The position numbers and the translations under genes are program-made. Below are positions 25,629-33,626 of a stretch of 64,000 bases of DNA, piece after piece (the first letter of the stretch is position 1; the number at the start of each line of letters is the position of its first letter). The stretch spans positions 62,001 through 126,000 of the forward strand of contig CAVZTX010000011.1 in the NCBI GenBank assembly GCA_963778375.1, in the 5' to 3' direction. The stretch comes from CAVZTX01 sp963778375 (lineage in GTDB: Bacteria; Chloroflexota; Ktedonobacteria; Ktedonobacterales; Ktedonobacteraceae). The notes below the pieces were generated by a model that saw only the letters and a program-made list of their open reading frames with translations, did not search any database and was not told where the DNA came from.

Positions 25629-27023
25629 TTACAAAGGCTCTGAGCCGACTGGATGGGGTATGCTTTGATACCCACCAATTGGCACATCGAGATACGGGAA
25701 CTGCTGTATATAACTGACACCGGGCGGAATTTGCGGGGGATTGAAATCGCTGATCAGCCCTGCAGCCCCGTCCGGCTTATAGCTCGGATCGACCAACGGG
25801 ATGGTGACGCCCGCGATTGCACGAAGCTCGATCGTTACTGTATCGTCGAAGACTCGGCGTCCATTCGGGAAGCCTGCCAGGTCGCCTCCCAATATTCCGA
25901 GAATATTCGGCTTGGACGATGGCGGAATAGCCATGTTCAGGCGTATCAAATCCGCAGGCGTTTTGCCCGTGTAATTCTGGAAGCCAGGAATGATTCCAGA
26001 TGGTATACCGGTGAGCAAGATGGCCTCCAGATCCACGCGCGGTTTGGTATAGGCTGCCAGGTGCGGGAACACTCCTGGATAAAGAACGGGAAGCAAGGTC
26101 TGTAACTCTGGGTGCGCATAGTACTGGACGAACTGACTGTCATTCGCAGGATATTGCGAATTCCAGTAGTCCTTCTTACCCATTGGGATGATCACTTCAT
26201 TAATCAGTGGCTCCGCGAGCCGCGAGACCTGCACCCATGGCCCGGTTTCGTCGAACTCACCATTCCCCTCGATAACGATGGCCTTTCGTCGGCTAGCTCT
26301 GGCCCAGACACCAATTACCGAGCGAGAGTCGGCTGGATTGGTGGGATGTGAGCCATCGTTCGTCAGAAGAGACTTGGGTACCTGAATGGCGATGCTATGC
26401 ACATTGAGGCCCTTGGTTCCATCCACTCCCTGTGTCTTAGGCAAAGGAATCAGATGCAAATTCTGGAACGGGCGCAAGGCTCCCAGGTCGAAGATTGAAC
26501 CCAGGTCCACGTAGAAGCCTTCGAGTCGTTGCCCGGCGAACACCTTGATACCACCAGGAAGACTATGCACGGCCTGTTCAGCCAGGTGCTCATAATTAGG
26601 GGTGGAGCGTACGCCAACATTGCAAGGAGGACAGGCCAATCCGCTCCCCAAAACGGTCGAGTGGCCCTTCGCGTCCACTACGGTCACAGAATAGAACTGC
26701 TTCCTGTTCCAATTCGGACTACTAATAGACGTAATCGGGCCAGTGTTGTACAGGAAGGTGTCGGGATTACCGACTTGCGTCTGGAAACGGAACTGGTAGG
26801 TAACTTCGGCATACCCATCCCCATCATTGTCGACGAGGATCTCGTACAGGACATCATCGCCGAACTCGAAGAAGTTCGGACCACCAGGGGGTTCTTCCAG
26901 AGGAACATAATTGCTGATCAGTGTGACCGTATCAGGTCGGTCTGGGCTGACAAATGCGTAAGTATCGGTATTATCAGCCACCGGATCTTTTGAAATTTCG
27001 GGCGCTTCACGATGGGATGACAT
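25629..27023 (-). CDS. DUF4331 family protein
   Basis: 464 residues. The family hallmark is the N-terminal MSSHREAPEISKDPVADNTD, followed by TYAFVSPDRPDTVTLISNYVP and DDVLYEILVDNDGDGYAEV. The rest is beta-rich with repeated short Asp/Asn motifs that could bind calcium (inferred). No signal peptide is visible, although many relatives are exported. The upstream small gene at 27084 encodes a Tat signal and ends 60 bases before this start, so both probably belong to one transcript. Function is unknown. Confidence 0.85.
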   Translation of the reverse strand: MSSHREAPEISKDPVADNTDTYAFVSPDRPDTVTLISNYVPLEEPPGGPNFFEFGDDVLYEILVDNDGDGYAEVTYQFRFQTQVGNPDTFLYNTGPITSISSPNWNRKQFYSVTVVDAKGHSTVLGSGLACPPCNVGVRSTPNYEHLAEQAVHSLPGGIKVFAGQRLEGFYVDLGSIFDLGALRPFQNLHLIPLPKTQGVDGTKGLNVHSIAIQVPKSLLTNDGSHPTNPADSRSVIGVWARASRRKAIVIEGNGEFDETGPWVQVSRLAEPLINEVIIPMGKKDYWNSQYPANDSQFVQYYAHPELQTLLPVLYPGVFPHLAAYTKPRVDLEAILLTGIPSGIIPGFQNYTGKTPADLIRLNMAIPPSSKPNILGILGGDLAGFPNGRRVFDDTVTIELRAIAGVTIPLVDPSYKPDGAAGLISDFNPPQIPPGVSYIQQFPYLDVPIGGYQSIPHPVGSEPL

Positions 27024-27083
27024 TCATTCACCTCACAATAAAATGTAGAGTACTCTTGCTATCTGGAACGGGTCGTTCATCGC

Positions 27084-27368
27084 CTACCCGGCAGCTTGCA
27101 AAAGACGCATAACGAGAGCGGGGTCGCGGAGAACGACTTCCTTTTCCCCATACATAACACCGATCTCACCTGTCGAGAAATTGCGTACATGGACCACCAT
27201 GGTCCCGGAAGATGCAGCAGCAGATTGCTCTGTAGCCCCATGTTGTGCTGCTGGAGCCGCCGCGCCTACCAGATGTGGTGCGACAGCCAGAATACCGCCA
27301 GCTGTAGCAATCCCTATCGCACCTACAGATGTCTGTTTAATAAGCGTACGACGTGTTAGCTTTGCCAT
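27084..27368 (-). CDS. Small Tat-exported protein, partner of DUF4331 gene
   Basis: 94 residues. The N-terminus KLTRRTLIKQTSVGAIGIATAGG is a twin-arginine signal (RR at 6-7) with a hydrophobic stretch and a likely AxA cleavage region near residues 34-40 (GAAAPA). The mature part is only about 55 residues and includes MVVHVRNFSTGEIGVMYGEKEV, a short beta-rich unit. AGGAG precedes the ATG. Small proteins of this type often accompany DUF4331 genes, by my recollection; the role is unknown. A TatA homologue lies at 49575-49868. Confidence 0.75.
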   Translation of the reverse strand: MAKLTRRTLIKQTSVGAIGIATAGGILAVAPHLVGAAAPAAQHGATEQSAAASSGTMVVHVRNFSTGEIGVMYGEKEVVLRDPALVMRLLQAAG

Positions 27369-27753
27369 CTTGCTCTCCTCTCATTGGGATACACTTGATT
27401 TACGGAATAGCGGGCAATCATCAAACCAACTCTCTTGATTCTTTACTCATCCAACAAACCATAATTGTTGCAATAAACCTCATTGTCATTAGAAAGCTTC
27501 CTTGGCTCTTTGAGCTGCATTGAAGCCTTTCGATGTTCTGTTTATCTTGCAACAACTACTAGACAGCCTGGATCATGAAAGTGGGTATGCCGATTCCCAG
27601 GTGCAATCCAGATTGAGTTGATATTCTTCATCTACTTGAGATTACGATAGCAAGCTCTATCTGGATCATTGCTTGCGGTTGAGTTTAAATATGATCTCAC
27701 ACCACATAACAAATGTAGCTGAATCTTAACAAGTAGAGAAGGGGAGAAGAATT

Positions 27754-27930
27754 ATGATTTGGTTGAGACTTAGTGGAGATAGTGAATATATTTGGAGTGG
27801 TTGGTTAAGATTTCCTCTTGCCCGTCAAATACATTTGTACTTTGTCCTTGTTACATGCTATCATGAGAGTGTAACCATCTACGTGGCGTTGCAAAAACAC
27901 CTCGTCATGAAAGCTCGCATATTCGTGTAA
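27754..27930 (+). CDS. Possible small ORF (58 aa) upstream of tal
   Basis: ATG preceded at seven bases by a strong GAAGGGGAG (27739-27746). The product begins MIWLRLSGDSEYIWSG and contains several aromatic residues and a hydrophobic centre (IHLYFVLVTCY). No family recognised. The ribosome binding site is the only real support. A promoter-like pair lies inside it, so it may be spurious. Confidence 0.3.
   Translation: MIWLRLSGDSEYIWSGWLRFPLARQIHLYFVLVTCYHESVTIYVALQKHLVMKARIFV
27835..27864 (+). promoter_or_regulatory. Possible promoter of the tal-rpe operon
   Basis: TTGTAC (27835-27840), an 18-base spacer and TATCAT (27859-27864), with TG one base before the -10. It would give a leader of about 150 bases to tal. 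Confidence 0.4.
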
Positions 27931-28024
27931 TGAGTATGTCATTGAAAACCTTGTAAGTGCGTAACGAATTGCATCCGTTCATCTACAATACATTTACCTA
28001 CCGTTCATTAAAAAGGAGACAAAT

Positions 28025-29173
28025 ATGAACAATCCATTGCTTCAACTGAAGGCACAGGGACAAAGCGTCTGGTATGACAACATCGATCGTTCCCAACTCC
28101 AATCAGGTCAATTTAAGCGCCTGTTGGACGAGGATGGCGTCGTAGGTGTGACAGCCAATCCCACCATCTTCCAGAAATCGATCAGTCACGGAAATGCCTA
28201 TGATGAGCAAATGACCCAGCTTATCAAGGAAGGGAAGAGCACAAGCGACATCTACGAGACGTTGATCATTACCGACATTCGTACCGTAGCTGACATGCTT
28301 CGCCCTATCTACGATAGTACCAATCGGCAGGACGGCTTCGTTAGCCTGGAAGTCTCGCCCGATCTTGCACACGACACTGATGCCACCATCGCGGAAGTCC
28401 GTCGCTTCTGGAAAATGGTCGATCGCCCCAATCTGATGATCAAGATACCGGCCACGCCAGAGGGTATTCCCGCCATTCAGCAAGCCTTGAGCGATGGCAT
28501 CAACGTCAACATCACCTTGATTTTCTCGCTTGAGAGTTATCGCCAGGTGGCCGATGCATTCATTAGCGCTTTGGAGGAGCGCAATAGTGCAGGACAAGAT
28601 ATCAGCCACATCGCCTCCGTTGCAAGCTTCTTCGTCAGCCGTGTAGATACCTTGGTTGATCAGCGGCTTGAAGACATGATCAAAGCCACCAGTGACACTG
28701 CCGAACAGCAGAAGCTCAAAGCACTCGAAGGCAAGGCCGCTATTGCGAACGCTCGCCTCGTCTATCACGAGTTCAAACGCATCTTCAGCACACCTCGCTT
28801 CGAGACGCTCAAGCATAGCGGTGCGCATGTGCAGCGGCCACTCTGGGCCAGCACCAGCACGAAAAACCCTGCATATCGCGACGTGCTGTACGCCGAAGAA
28901 CTCATTGGCCCCGATACCGTTGATACTATGCCGCTGGAAACCATTGAGAACTTCCGCGATCATGGGCAAGTCAGCCGTACCATCGAGAACAACATCCCGC
29001 AGGCAAAGGCCGAACTCGATGCCCTCGAAAAAGTCGGTATCCATTACGATCAAGTAACCCAACAGCTTCAAGATGAAGGCGTGCAAAAATTTGCCGACTC
29101 CTTCCATGATCTATTCAAGGGCATTGAAGAAAAGAAGCAAGCTATTCAGCAAAAAACAGGCGCACGCGGATAA
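28025..29173 (+). CDS. tal: Transaldolase
   Basis: Transfers the dihydroxyacetone unit between sugar phosphates in the non-oxidative pentose phosphate pathway. 382 residues, the longer Tal type common in actinobacteria. Visible are SVWYDNIDRSQL (about 14), VTANPTIFQKSI, the active-site strand NLMIKIPATPEGI with the Schiff-base Lys (about 139), and VASFFVSRVDTLVD. AAAAAGGAGA precedes the ATG. It heads the run tal-zwf-opcA-pgl-rpe. Confidence 0.96.
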   Translation: MNNPLLQLKAQGQSVWYDNIDRSQLQSGQFKRLLDEDGVVGVTANPTIFQKSISHGNAYDEQMTQLIKEGKSTSDIYETLIITDIRTVADMLRPIYDSTNRQDGFVSLEVSPDLAHDTDATIAEVRRFWKMVDRPNLMIKIPATPEGIPAIQQALSDGINVNITLIFSLESYRQVADAFISALEERNSAGQDISHIASVASFFVSRVDTLVDQRLEDMIKATSDTAEQQKLKALEGKAAIANARLVYHEFKRIFSTPRFETLKHSGAHVQRPLWASTSTKNPAYRDVLYAEELIGPDTVDTMPLETIENFRDHGQVSRTIENNIPQAKAELDALEKVGIHYDQVTQQLQDEGVQKFADSFHDLFKGIEEKKQAIQQKTGARG

Positions 29174-29206
29174 AGTCAGCCATAGTAACACATCAGGAGA
29201 GAGTTC

Positions 29207-30763
29207 ATGCCTCAACGTAGCAGCGTAGTCGAGGCTCCTAATCCCCTTCGAGAGGGGCCGCGCATCAAACATAGCCCTGAACCATGTGTCATGGTTATCT
29301 TTGGAGCAACCGGCGACTTGACACATAGGAAACTGCTTCCAGCGCTCTATAACCTAGCGCTGGAGCACCCGCTCCCGGCGGGCTTTTCGGTGGTAGGATT
29401 CGCGCGTCGTCCCTATAGCGATGACCAATTTCGCGAGCAGGCGCTTGAATCCATCAACCAATACTCGCGCCAAAAGCCGGTCAATCCGCAGGTATGGGAG
29501 AGTTTTGCCTGCGGCATTCGCTACCTGCAATCCGATTTTCATGACCCGGCAGGGTATGAGCGACTTAACAACCTGCTCAATGCTCTCGATCAAGAGCGCG
29601 GGACGGGTGGGAATCGCATCTTCTATCTTTCAACTCCACCTAGCCAGTACCCTGAAATCATCCAACGCCTTGGCGCGGCTGGCTTGAATAGAAGCCGTAA
29701 AGGCGGGTGGACGCGCATCATCGTCGAAAAACCCTTTGGGCACGACCTGGCCTCGGCACGCGAACTGAATCGCCAGGTTGGCAAAGTCTTCAAGGAAGAG
29801 CAGGTCTACCGCATCGATCACTATCTTGGCAAAGAAACAGTGCAGAACATCCTGGTCTTCCGCCTGGCAAACGGTATTTTTGAACCCGTGTGGAACCGCC
29901 GTTACGTGGATCATGTCCAAATCACTGTAGCAGAAAATCTCGGCCTGGAAGGTCGTGGTGCCTACTACGAAGAGTCCGGCGCTATCCGCGATATGGTGCA
30001 GAATCACGTATTGCAGTTGCTCACATTGGTTGCTATGGAACCTCCGATCACTTTCGAAGCCAATGCTGTGCGCGATGAAAAGGTCAAGGTGCTCCATGCC
30101 TTGCAGCCACTCGTCGGTCAGGATGTCATCACCAATATGGTTCGGGCACAGTATGGTCCTGGCTGGGTAGGCGGTCAGCAGGTACGCGGCTACACGGAAG
30201 AGCCTGGCGTCTCACCTACATCAACCACAGAGACATATCTGGCAATGAAGGTGTTCATCGATAGTTGGCGCTGGGCAGGTGTACCATTTTACCTGCGCAC
30301 AGGCAAACATTTACCCAAGCGCGTCTCTGAGATCGCTATTCAGTTCAAGCAAGCGCCACTCATGCTCTTCAAGCGAAGCGAGGCACATGGCCAGGTCGAA
30401 CCAAACGTGCTTACCTTGCGGATTCAACCAGATGAAGGCATTTCGCTCAAGTTTGGCGCAAAGGTGCCCGGCACCGAGATGCAGATTCGTTCCGTAAACA
30501 TGGATTTCTTTTATGGCTCCTCCTTTTTCCGCGAACAGCCCGAAGCATACGAACGCCTCATACTCGATTGCATGCTGGGCGACTCAACACTCTTCACACG
30601 ACGCGACGAGGTCGAAGCGGCATGGGCTTTCGTTCAAAGTATCCTGGACGCATGGAAAAACGAGCCACGCGAGACGATCCTTACTTACGAGTCCGGCTCC
30701 TGGGGTCCGCAAGCCGCCGACGAATTTATGTGGCGCGATAACCGTAGATGGCGTCGCCCATAG
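29207..30763 (+). CDS. zwf: Glucose-6-phosphate 1-dehydrogenase
   Basis: Oxidises glucose-6-phosphate to 6-phosphogluconolactone with NAD(P). 518 residues. The nucleotide-binding motif is FGATGDLTHRKLLPALYNL (about 30-48). The substrate signature RIDHYLGKE lies at about 203-211, and EKPFGHDL (about 170) is also conserved. The ATG follows AGGAGAG, 33 bases after tal. It is paired with opcA, as in actinobacteria and cyanobacteria, where OpcA is needed for assembly or activation of the enzyme. Confidence 0.97.
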   Translation: MPQRSSVVEAPNPLREGPRIKHSPEPCVMVIFGATGDLTHRKLLPALYNLALEHPLPAGFSVVGFARRPYSDDQFREQALESINQYSRQKPVNPQVWESFACGIRYLQSDFHDPAGYERLNNLLNALDQERGTGGNRIFYLSTPPSQYPEIIQRLGAAGLNRSRKGGWTRIIVEKPFGHDLASARELNRQVGKVFKEEQVYRIDHYLGKETVQNILVFRLANGIFEPVWNRRYVDHVQITVAENLGLEGRGAYYEESGAIRDMVQNHVLQLLTLVAMEPPITFEANAVRDEKVKVLHALQPLVGQDVITNMVRAQYGPGWVGGQQVRGYTEEPGVSPTSTTETYLAMKVFIDSWRWAGVPFYLRTGKHLPKRVSEIAIQFKQAPLMLFKRSEAHGQVEPNVLTLRIQPDEGISLKFGAKVPGTEMQIRSVNMDFFYGSSFFREQPEAYERLILDCMLGDSTLFTRRDEVEAAWAFVQSILDAWKNEPRETILTYESGSWGPQAADEFMWRDNRRWRRP

Positions 30764-30816
30764 CTCTTATTCCACATAATAAAGAACAATGAGGTTCATG
30801 ATGAGGGGTACCGCGA

Positions 30817-32067
30817 ATGGCTAATGATACGGTCGATGGTCCTGGGATACGTTTACCCTGGGCTGGAAAAACAGTACGTATAGAGAACATCGAGGCAGAA
30901 CTGTCCTTTTTATGGAAGATGTCCGCTGACAATCTGCGCACTGGTCAGAACGTCAATGTGCGCACTAGCGTACTGAATTTTATCATCTGTGCACCTGATA
31001 TCGAATCCGCACAGCACGCTAGCAAAGTGCTGCGTGACCTATCAAGTACACACCTGGCACGCGTGACCATGCTGATTCTTGATAGCAGCAGTAACGCTCC
31101 TGCCAGCATTTCTACGTGGGTGACACTGCGTTGCTTTTCTATTTTCTCAGACCTGATGCGTCACTGCTTTGAGCAGACGACCATCCTTACTATTGGCACA
31201 GCCGTTCGCTCTGTAGCGAACATTATCCAGCCATTGCTCAAGCCGGATTTACCGGTCTATCTATGGTGGATCGGCGACCCACCAGATAACGATACCATTT
31301 TCAGCAGTCTTGTGGAACTGAGCAATCGCGTGATTGTTGATTCAACCAGTTTCTTCAATCCTGAACAGGATATACAGACACTTGCAGAGCTTTTTCAAGC
31401 ATTACCAAATTGTGCCTTGAGTGACTTGAACTGGGGACGCATTACCCCATGGCGGCAATTAGTAGTGCAGTTCTTCGACGTTGCGGAATACCGGCCCTAC
31501 CTGGCAGGCATCACCTCTATTGAAATTGAACATGCAGCTGCACCACTCGCTATGCCTGTGCGTACCGAGGAAGGCGATGTTTCTCCCAATCCTACACGTG
31601 CGCTGCTCCTTGCTGGATGGTTGAAGGATCGGCTGGGTTGGACACTGACCCCGGGTTCACACTGTAACCGTGATACGGCTAGCGGCACATACCAGTGGCA
31701 GTTGGAACGTCCAACCATCTCGCCTTCCTCAACTCGTGGCAAAACAGGCAGGTTGGGAAGCGCCCAGGATGGAATCATCTCCATTCGCCCAAAGGTACAA
31801 TCTGAATTGCGCCCTGGATCAATCTGTCTTGTACGCCTGATCAGTAGTCTTGAAAACAAACAAGCCACATTTACTATCAGCCGCGAAGATGATCTTGAGA
31901 CCGTCTTGACTTCTGTCGAACTGTCACAGGAGACGCGACCACAACGTACAGTAAGCCTCGCCTCAATGCATCAGGAGGGCGAGCTACTGCACGACGAGCT
32001 AGAAATTACAGGCCACGACTATCCCTTCGAGCAGACCCTACAAGAGGTAGCCGAATTATTAGGATAG
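30817..32067 (+). CDS. opcA: Glucose-6-phosphate dehydrogenase assembly protein OpcA
   Basis: 416 residues. OpcA family features include NFIICAPDIESAQHASKVLRDLSSTHLARV (about 50-80), LLKPDLPVYLWWIGDPP (about 143-159), and SDLNWGRITPWRQLVVQFFD (about 204-223). It acts with Zwf, probably promoting tetramer formation. GAGGGG precedes the ATG; ATGs at 30798 and 30801 are alternatives but leave no binding site. A dispersed hairpin repeat separates it from pgl. Confidence 0.92.
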   Translation: MANDTVDGPGIRLPWAGKTVRIENIEAELSFLWKMSADNLRTGQNVNVRTSVLNFIICAPDIESAQHASKVLRDLSSTHLARVTMLILDSSSNAPASISTWVTLRCFSIFSDLMRHCFEQTTILTIGTAVRSVANIIQPLLKPDLPVYLWWIGDPPDNDTIFSSLVELSNRVIVDSTSFFNPEQDIQTLAELFQALPNCALSDLNWGRITPWRQLVVQFFDVAEYRPYLAGITSIEIEHAAAPLAMPVRTEEGDVSPNPTRALLLAGWLKDRLGWTLTPGSHCNRDTASGTYQWQLERPTISPSSTRGKTGRLGSAQDGIISIRPKVQSELRPGSICLVRLISSLENKQATFTISREDDLETVLTSVELSQETRPQRTVSLASMHQEGELLHDELEITGHDYPFEQTLQEVAELLG

Positions 32068-32081
32068 AAACATCCTGGATT

Positions 32082-32148
32082 GTCATCCTGAACACAGCGA
32101 AGGTCTCTCGTCAGGCAGAATGAGATTCTTCGCTGCGCTCTGAATGAC
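32082..32148. repeat. Inverted repeat hairpin between opcA and pgl
   Basis: GTCATCCTGAACACAGCGAA (32082-32101) faces CTTCGCTGCGCTCTGAATGA (32128-32147). The arms match at about 17 of 21 positions. It resembles the widespread GTCATCCTGAGCGnAGCGAAG repeat of bacterial genomes, here lying inside an operon, where it could affect expression downstream. Confidence 0.6.
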
Positions 32149-32177
32149 ATAGAGAACATTGGAAGCAGGAGTAGGTT

Positions 32178-32930
32178 ATGCAAATTGCAATTTATCCTGA
32201 TACTGATACATTGAGTCAGGAAGCAGCGCTATATATCGTGCGTCTCGCTAGTGAATCCATTGTCACACATGGGCGCTTTACCCTTGCGCTATCAGGTGGC
32301 TCAACGCCCAAAAAACTCTATGGCCTCCTTGGCAGTGAACCACATCGCAGTCAGATCGATTGGACGCAAGTAGAAATTTTCTGGGGCGACGAGCGCTGTG
32401 TTTCACCGGACGACCCCGAGAGCAATTATGCTATGGCGCAACAAGTACTCCTAAGCAAAATACCCATCCCTCCAAACCAGGTACATCGCATGCCTGCTGA
32501 CCAATCTGATCGCGAGTCGGCTTCCGAGGCATATGCCGAAGAAATGCGGCGCACCTTTGGTACAGATGGTATACCCTCCTTCGACCTCATCCAGCTCGGT
32601 ATGGGTCCAGAAGGTCACACAGCCTCTCTCTTCCCGCATCAGCCATCCCTGCACGAACAACAGCGCCTGGTCATGCCCGTATCGGTACCCAAACCACCCC
32701 CCGACCGCCTGACATTCACCCCTCCCCTTCTAAATGCCGCCCGCAATATCCTATTCCTCGTCACCGGCAGCGAGAAATCTGATGCCGTCCACGCCGTCCT
32801 CGAAGGCGAACACAACCCCGATGAATACCCCGCCCAAATCGTCCGCCTCCAAAACAGGGAGAGGTCACATGGATGTTGGATACAGAAGCAGCTGCAAAGA
32901 TACGTGCGAAATAAGGAAGAATTTTTATGA
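32178..32930 (+). CDS. pgl: 6-phosphogluconolactonase
   Basis: Hydrolyses 6-phosphogluconolactone, the product of Zwf. 250 residues of the DevB/SOL type. Landmarks are LALSGGSTPKKLYGLL (about 37-52), VEIFWGDERCVSPDDPESNY (about 71-90), LGMGPEGHTASLFP (about 141) and PDRLTFTPPLLNAA (about 175). GCAGGAG lies upstream of the ATG. Its TGA overlaps the rpe ATG (ATGA), indicating translational coupling. Confidence 0.95.
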   Translation: MQIAIYPDTDTLSQEAALYIVRLASESIVTHGRFTLALSGGSTPKKLYGLLGSEPHRSQIDWTQVEIFWGDERCVSPDDPESNYAMAQQVLLSKIPIPPNQVHRMPADQSDRESASEAYAEEMRRTFGTDGIPSFDLIQLGMGPEGHTASLFPHQPSLHEQQRLVMPVSVPKPPPDRLTFTPPLLNAARNILFLVTGSEKSDAVHAVLEGEHNPDEYPAQIVRLQNRERSHGCWIQKQLQRYVRNKEEFL

Positions 32931-33583
32931 CAATCGGAATAGTACCATCAATTCTATCCGCCGACTTCACCCGCCTCGGCGAACAGGTAAGCGAAGCAGA
33001 AGCAGCGGGCGCAAACCGCATCCAAATCGATGTAATGGATGGGCACTTTGTCCCTAATATCACTATGGGCCCCATGATCGTTGAAGCCGTACGACGTTCT
33101 ACCAGCCTGCCACTCGAAGCGCACCTCATGATTACCAACCCGGAACAATATATTGAAGATTTCGCAAAGGCCGGTGCAGACGTAATCATTGTTCACCAGG
33201 AAGTCTGTCCACATCTGCACCGCGTCATCCAGCAAATTAAGACAGCGGGCAAGCTGGCTGCCGTCGCCCTCACCCCCTCCACTCCCGTCTTCATGCTCGA
33301 AGATATCCTATCATTGCTCAACATGGTGCTCATCATGACCGTCAATCCTGGCTTTGGAGGACAGGATTTCATTCCTGAAACACTCCCTAAAATCGCTCGT
33401 TTGCGCCAGATCATCACCCATCGAGGCCTGCTTTGTGATATCGAGGTAGATGGTGGCATCCACGAGGCAACAGCACCCCAGGTCGTAGAGGCAGGAGCTA
33501 ATCTGCTCGTCGCAGGCTCTGCCGTCTACAACGAACACGAAAGCGTTGTCCAAGCAATCGCCCGCCTGCGCAATGCCATTTAA
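32927..33583 (+). CDS. rpe: Ribulose-phosphate 3-epimerase
   Basis: Interconverts ribulose-5-phosphate and xylulose-5-phosphate. A 218-residue TIM barrel with PSILSADFTRLGEQV (about 7-21), the metal-site strand IDVMDGHFVPNITMGP (about 35-50), EAHLMI, MTVNPGFGGQDF (about 139-150) and the final phosphate loop DVDGGIHE-like segment (EVDGGIHEATAP). It overlaps pgl by four bases and ends the operon. 6-phosphogluconate dehydrogenase and transketolase are not in the cluster. Confidence 0.96.
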   Translation: MTIGIVPSILSADFTRLGEQVSEAEAAGANRIQIDVMDGHFVPNITMGPMIVEAVRRSTSLPLEAHLMITNPEQYIEDFAKAGADVIIVHQEVCPHLHRVIQQIKTAGKLAAVALTPSTPVFMLEDILSLLNMVLIMTVNPGFGGQDFIPETLPKIARLRQIITHRGLLCDIEVDGGIHEATAPQVVEAGANLLVAGSAVYNEHESVVQAIARLRNAI

Positions 33584-33626
33584 CCTTGCACCACTGCAAA
33601 TGTAGGAGCGTAACGAATTGCGCCCG

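Larger units (their letters stand above)
27369..28024. other. 656-bp AT-rich intergenic region before tal
   Basis: Holds a possible 58-codon ORF (27754-27930) and a promoter-like pair at 27835-27864. Otherwise no gene, tRNA or clear terminator was found. Confidence 0.5.

Noticed and set aside
28103..29107. 334-codon open frame antisense to transaldolase
   Set aside because: It lies wholly inside tal, has no Shine-Dalgarno and shows no domain pattern. It is a codon-bias shadow.
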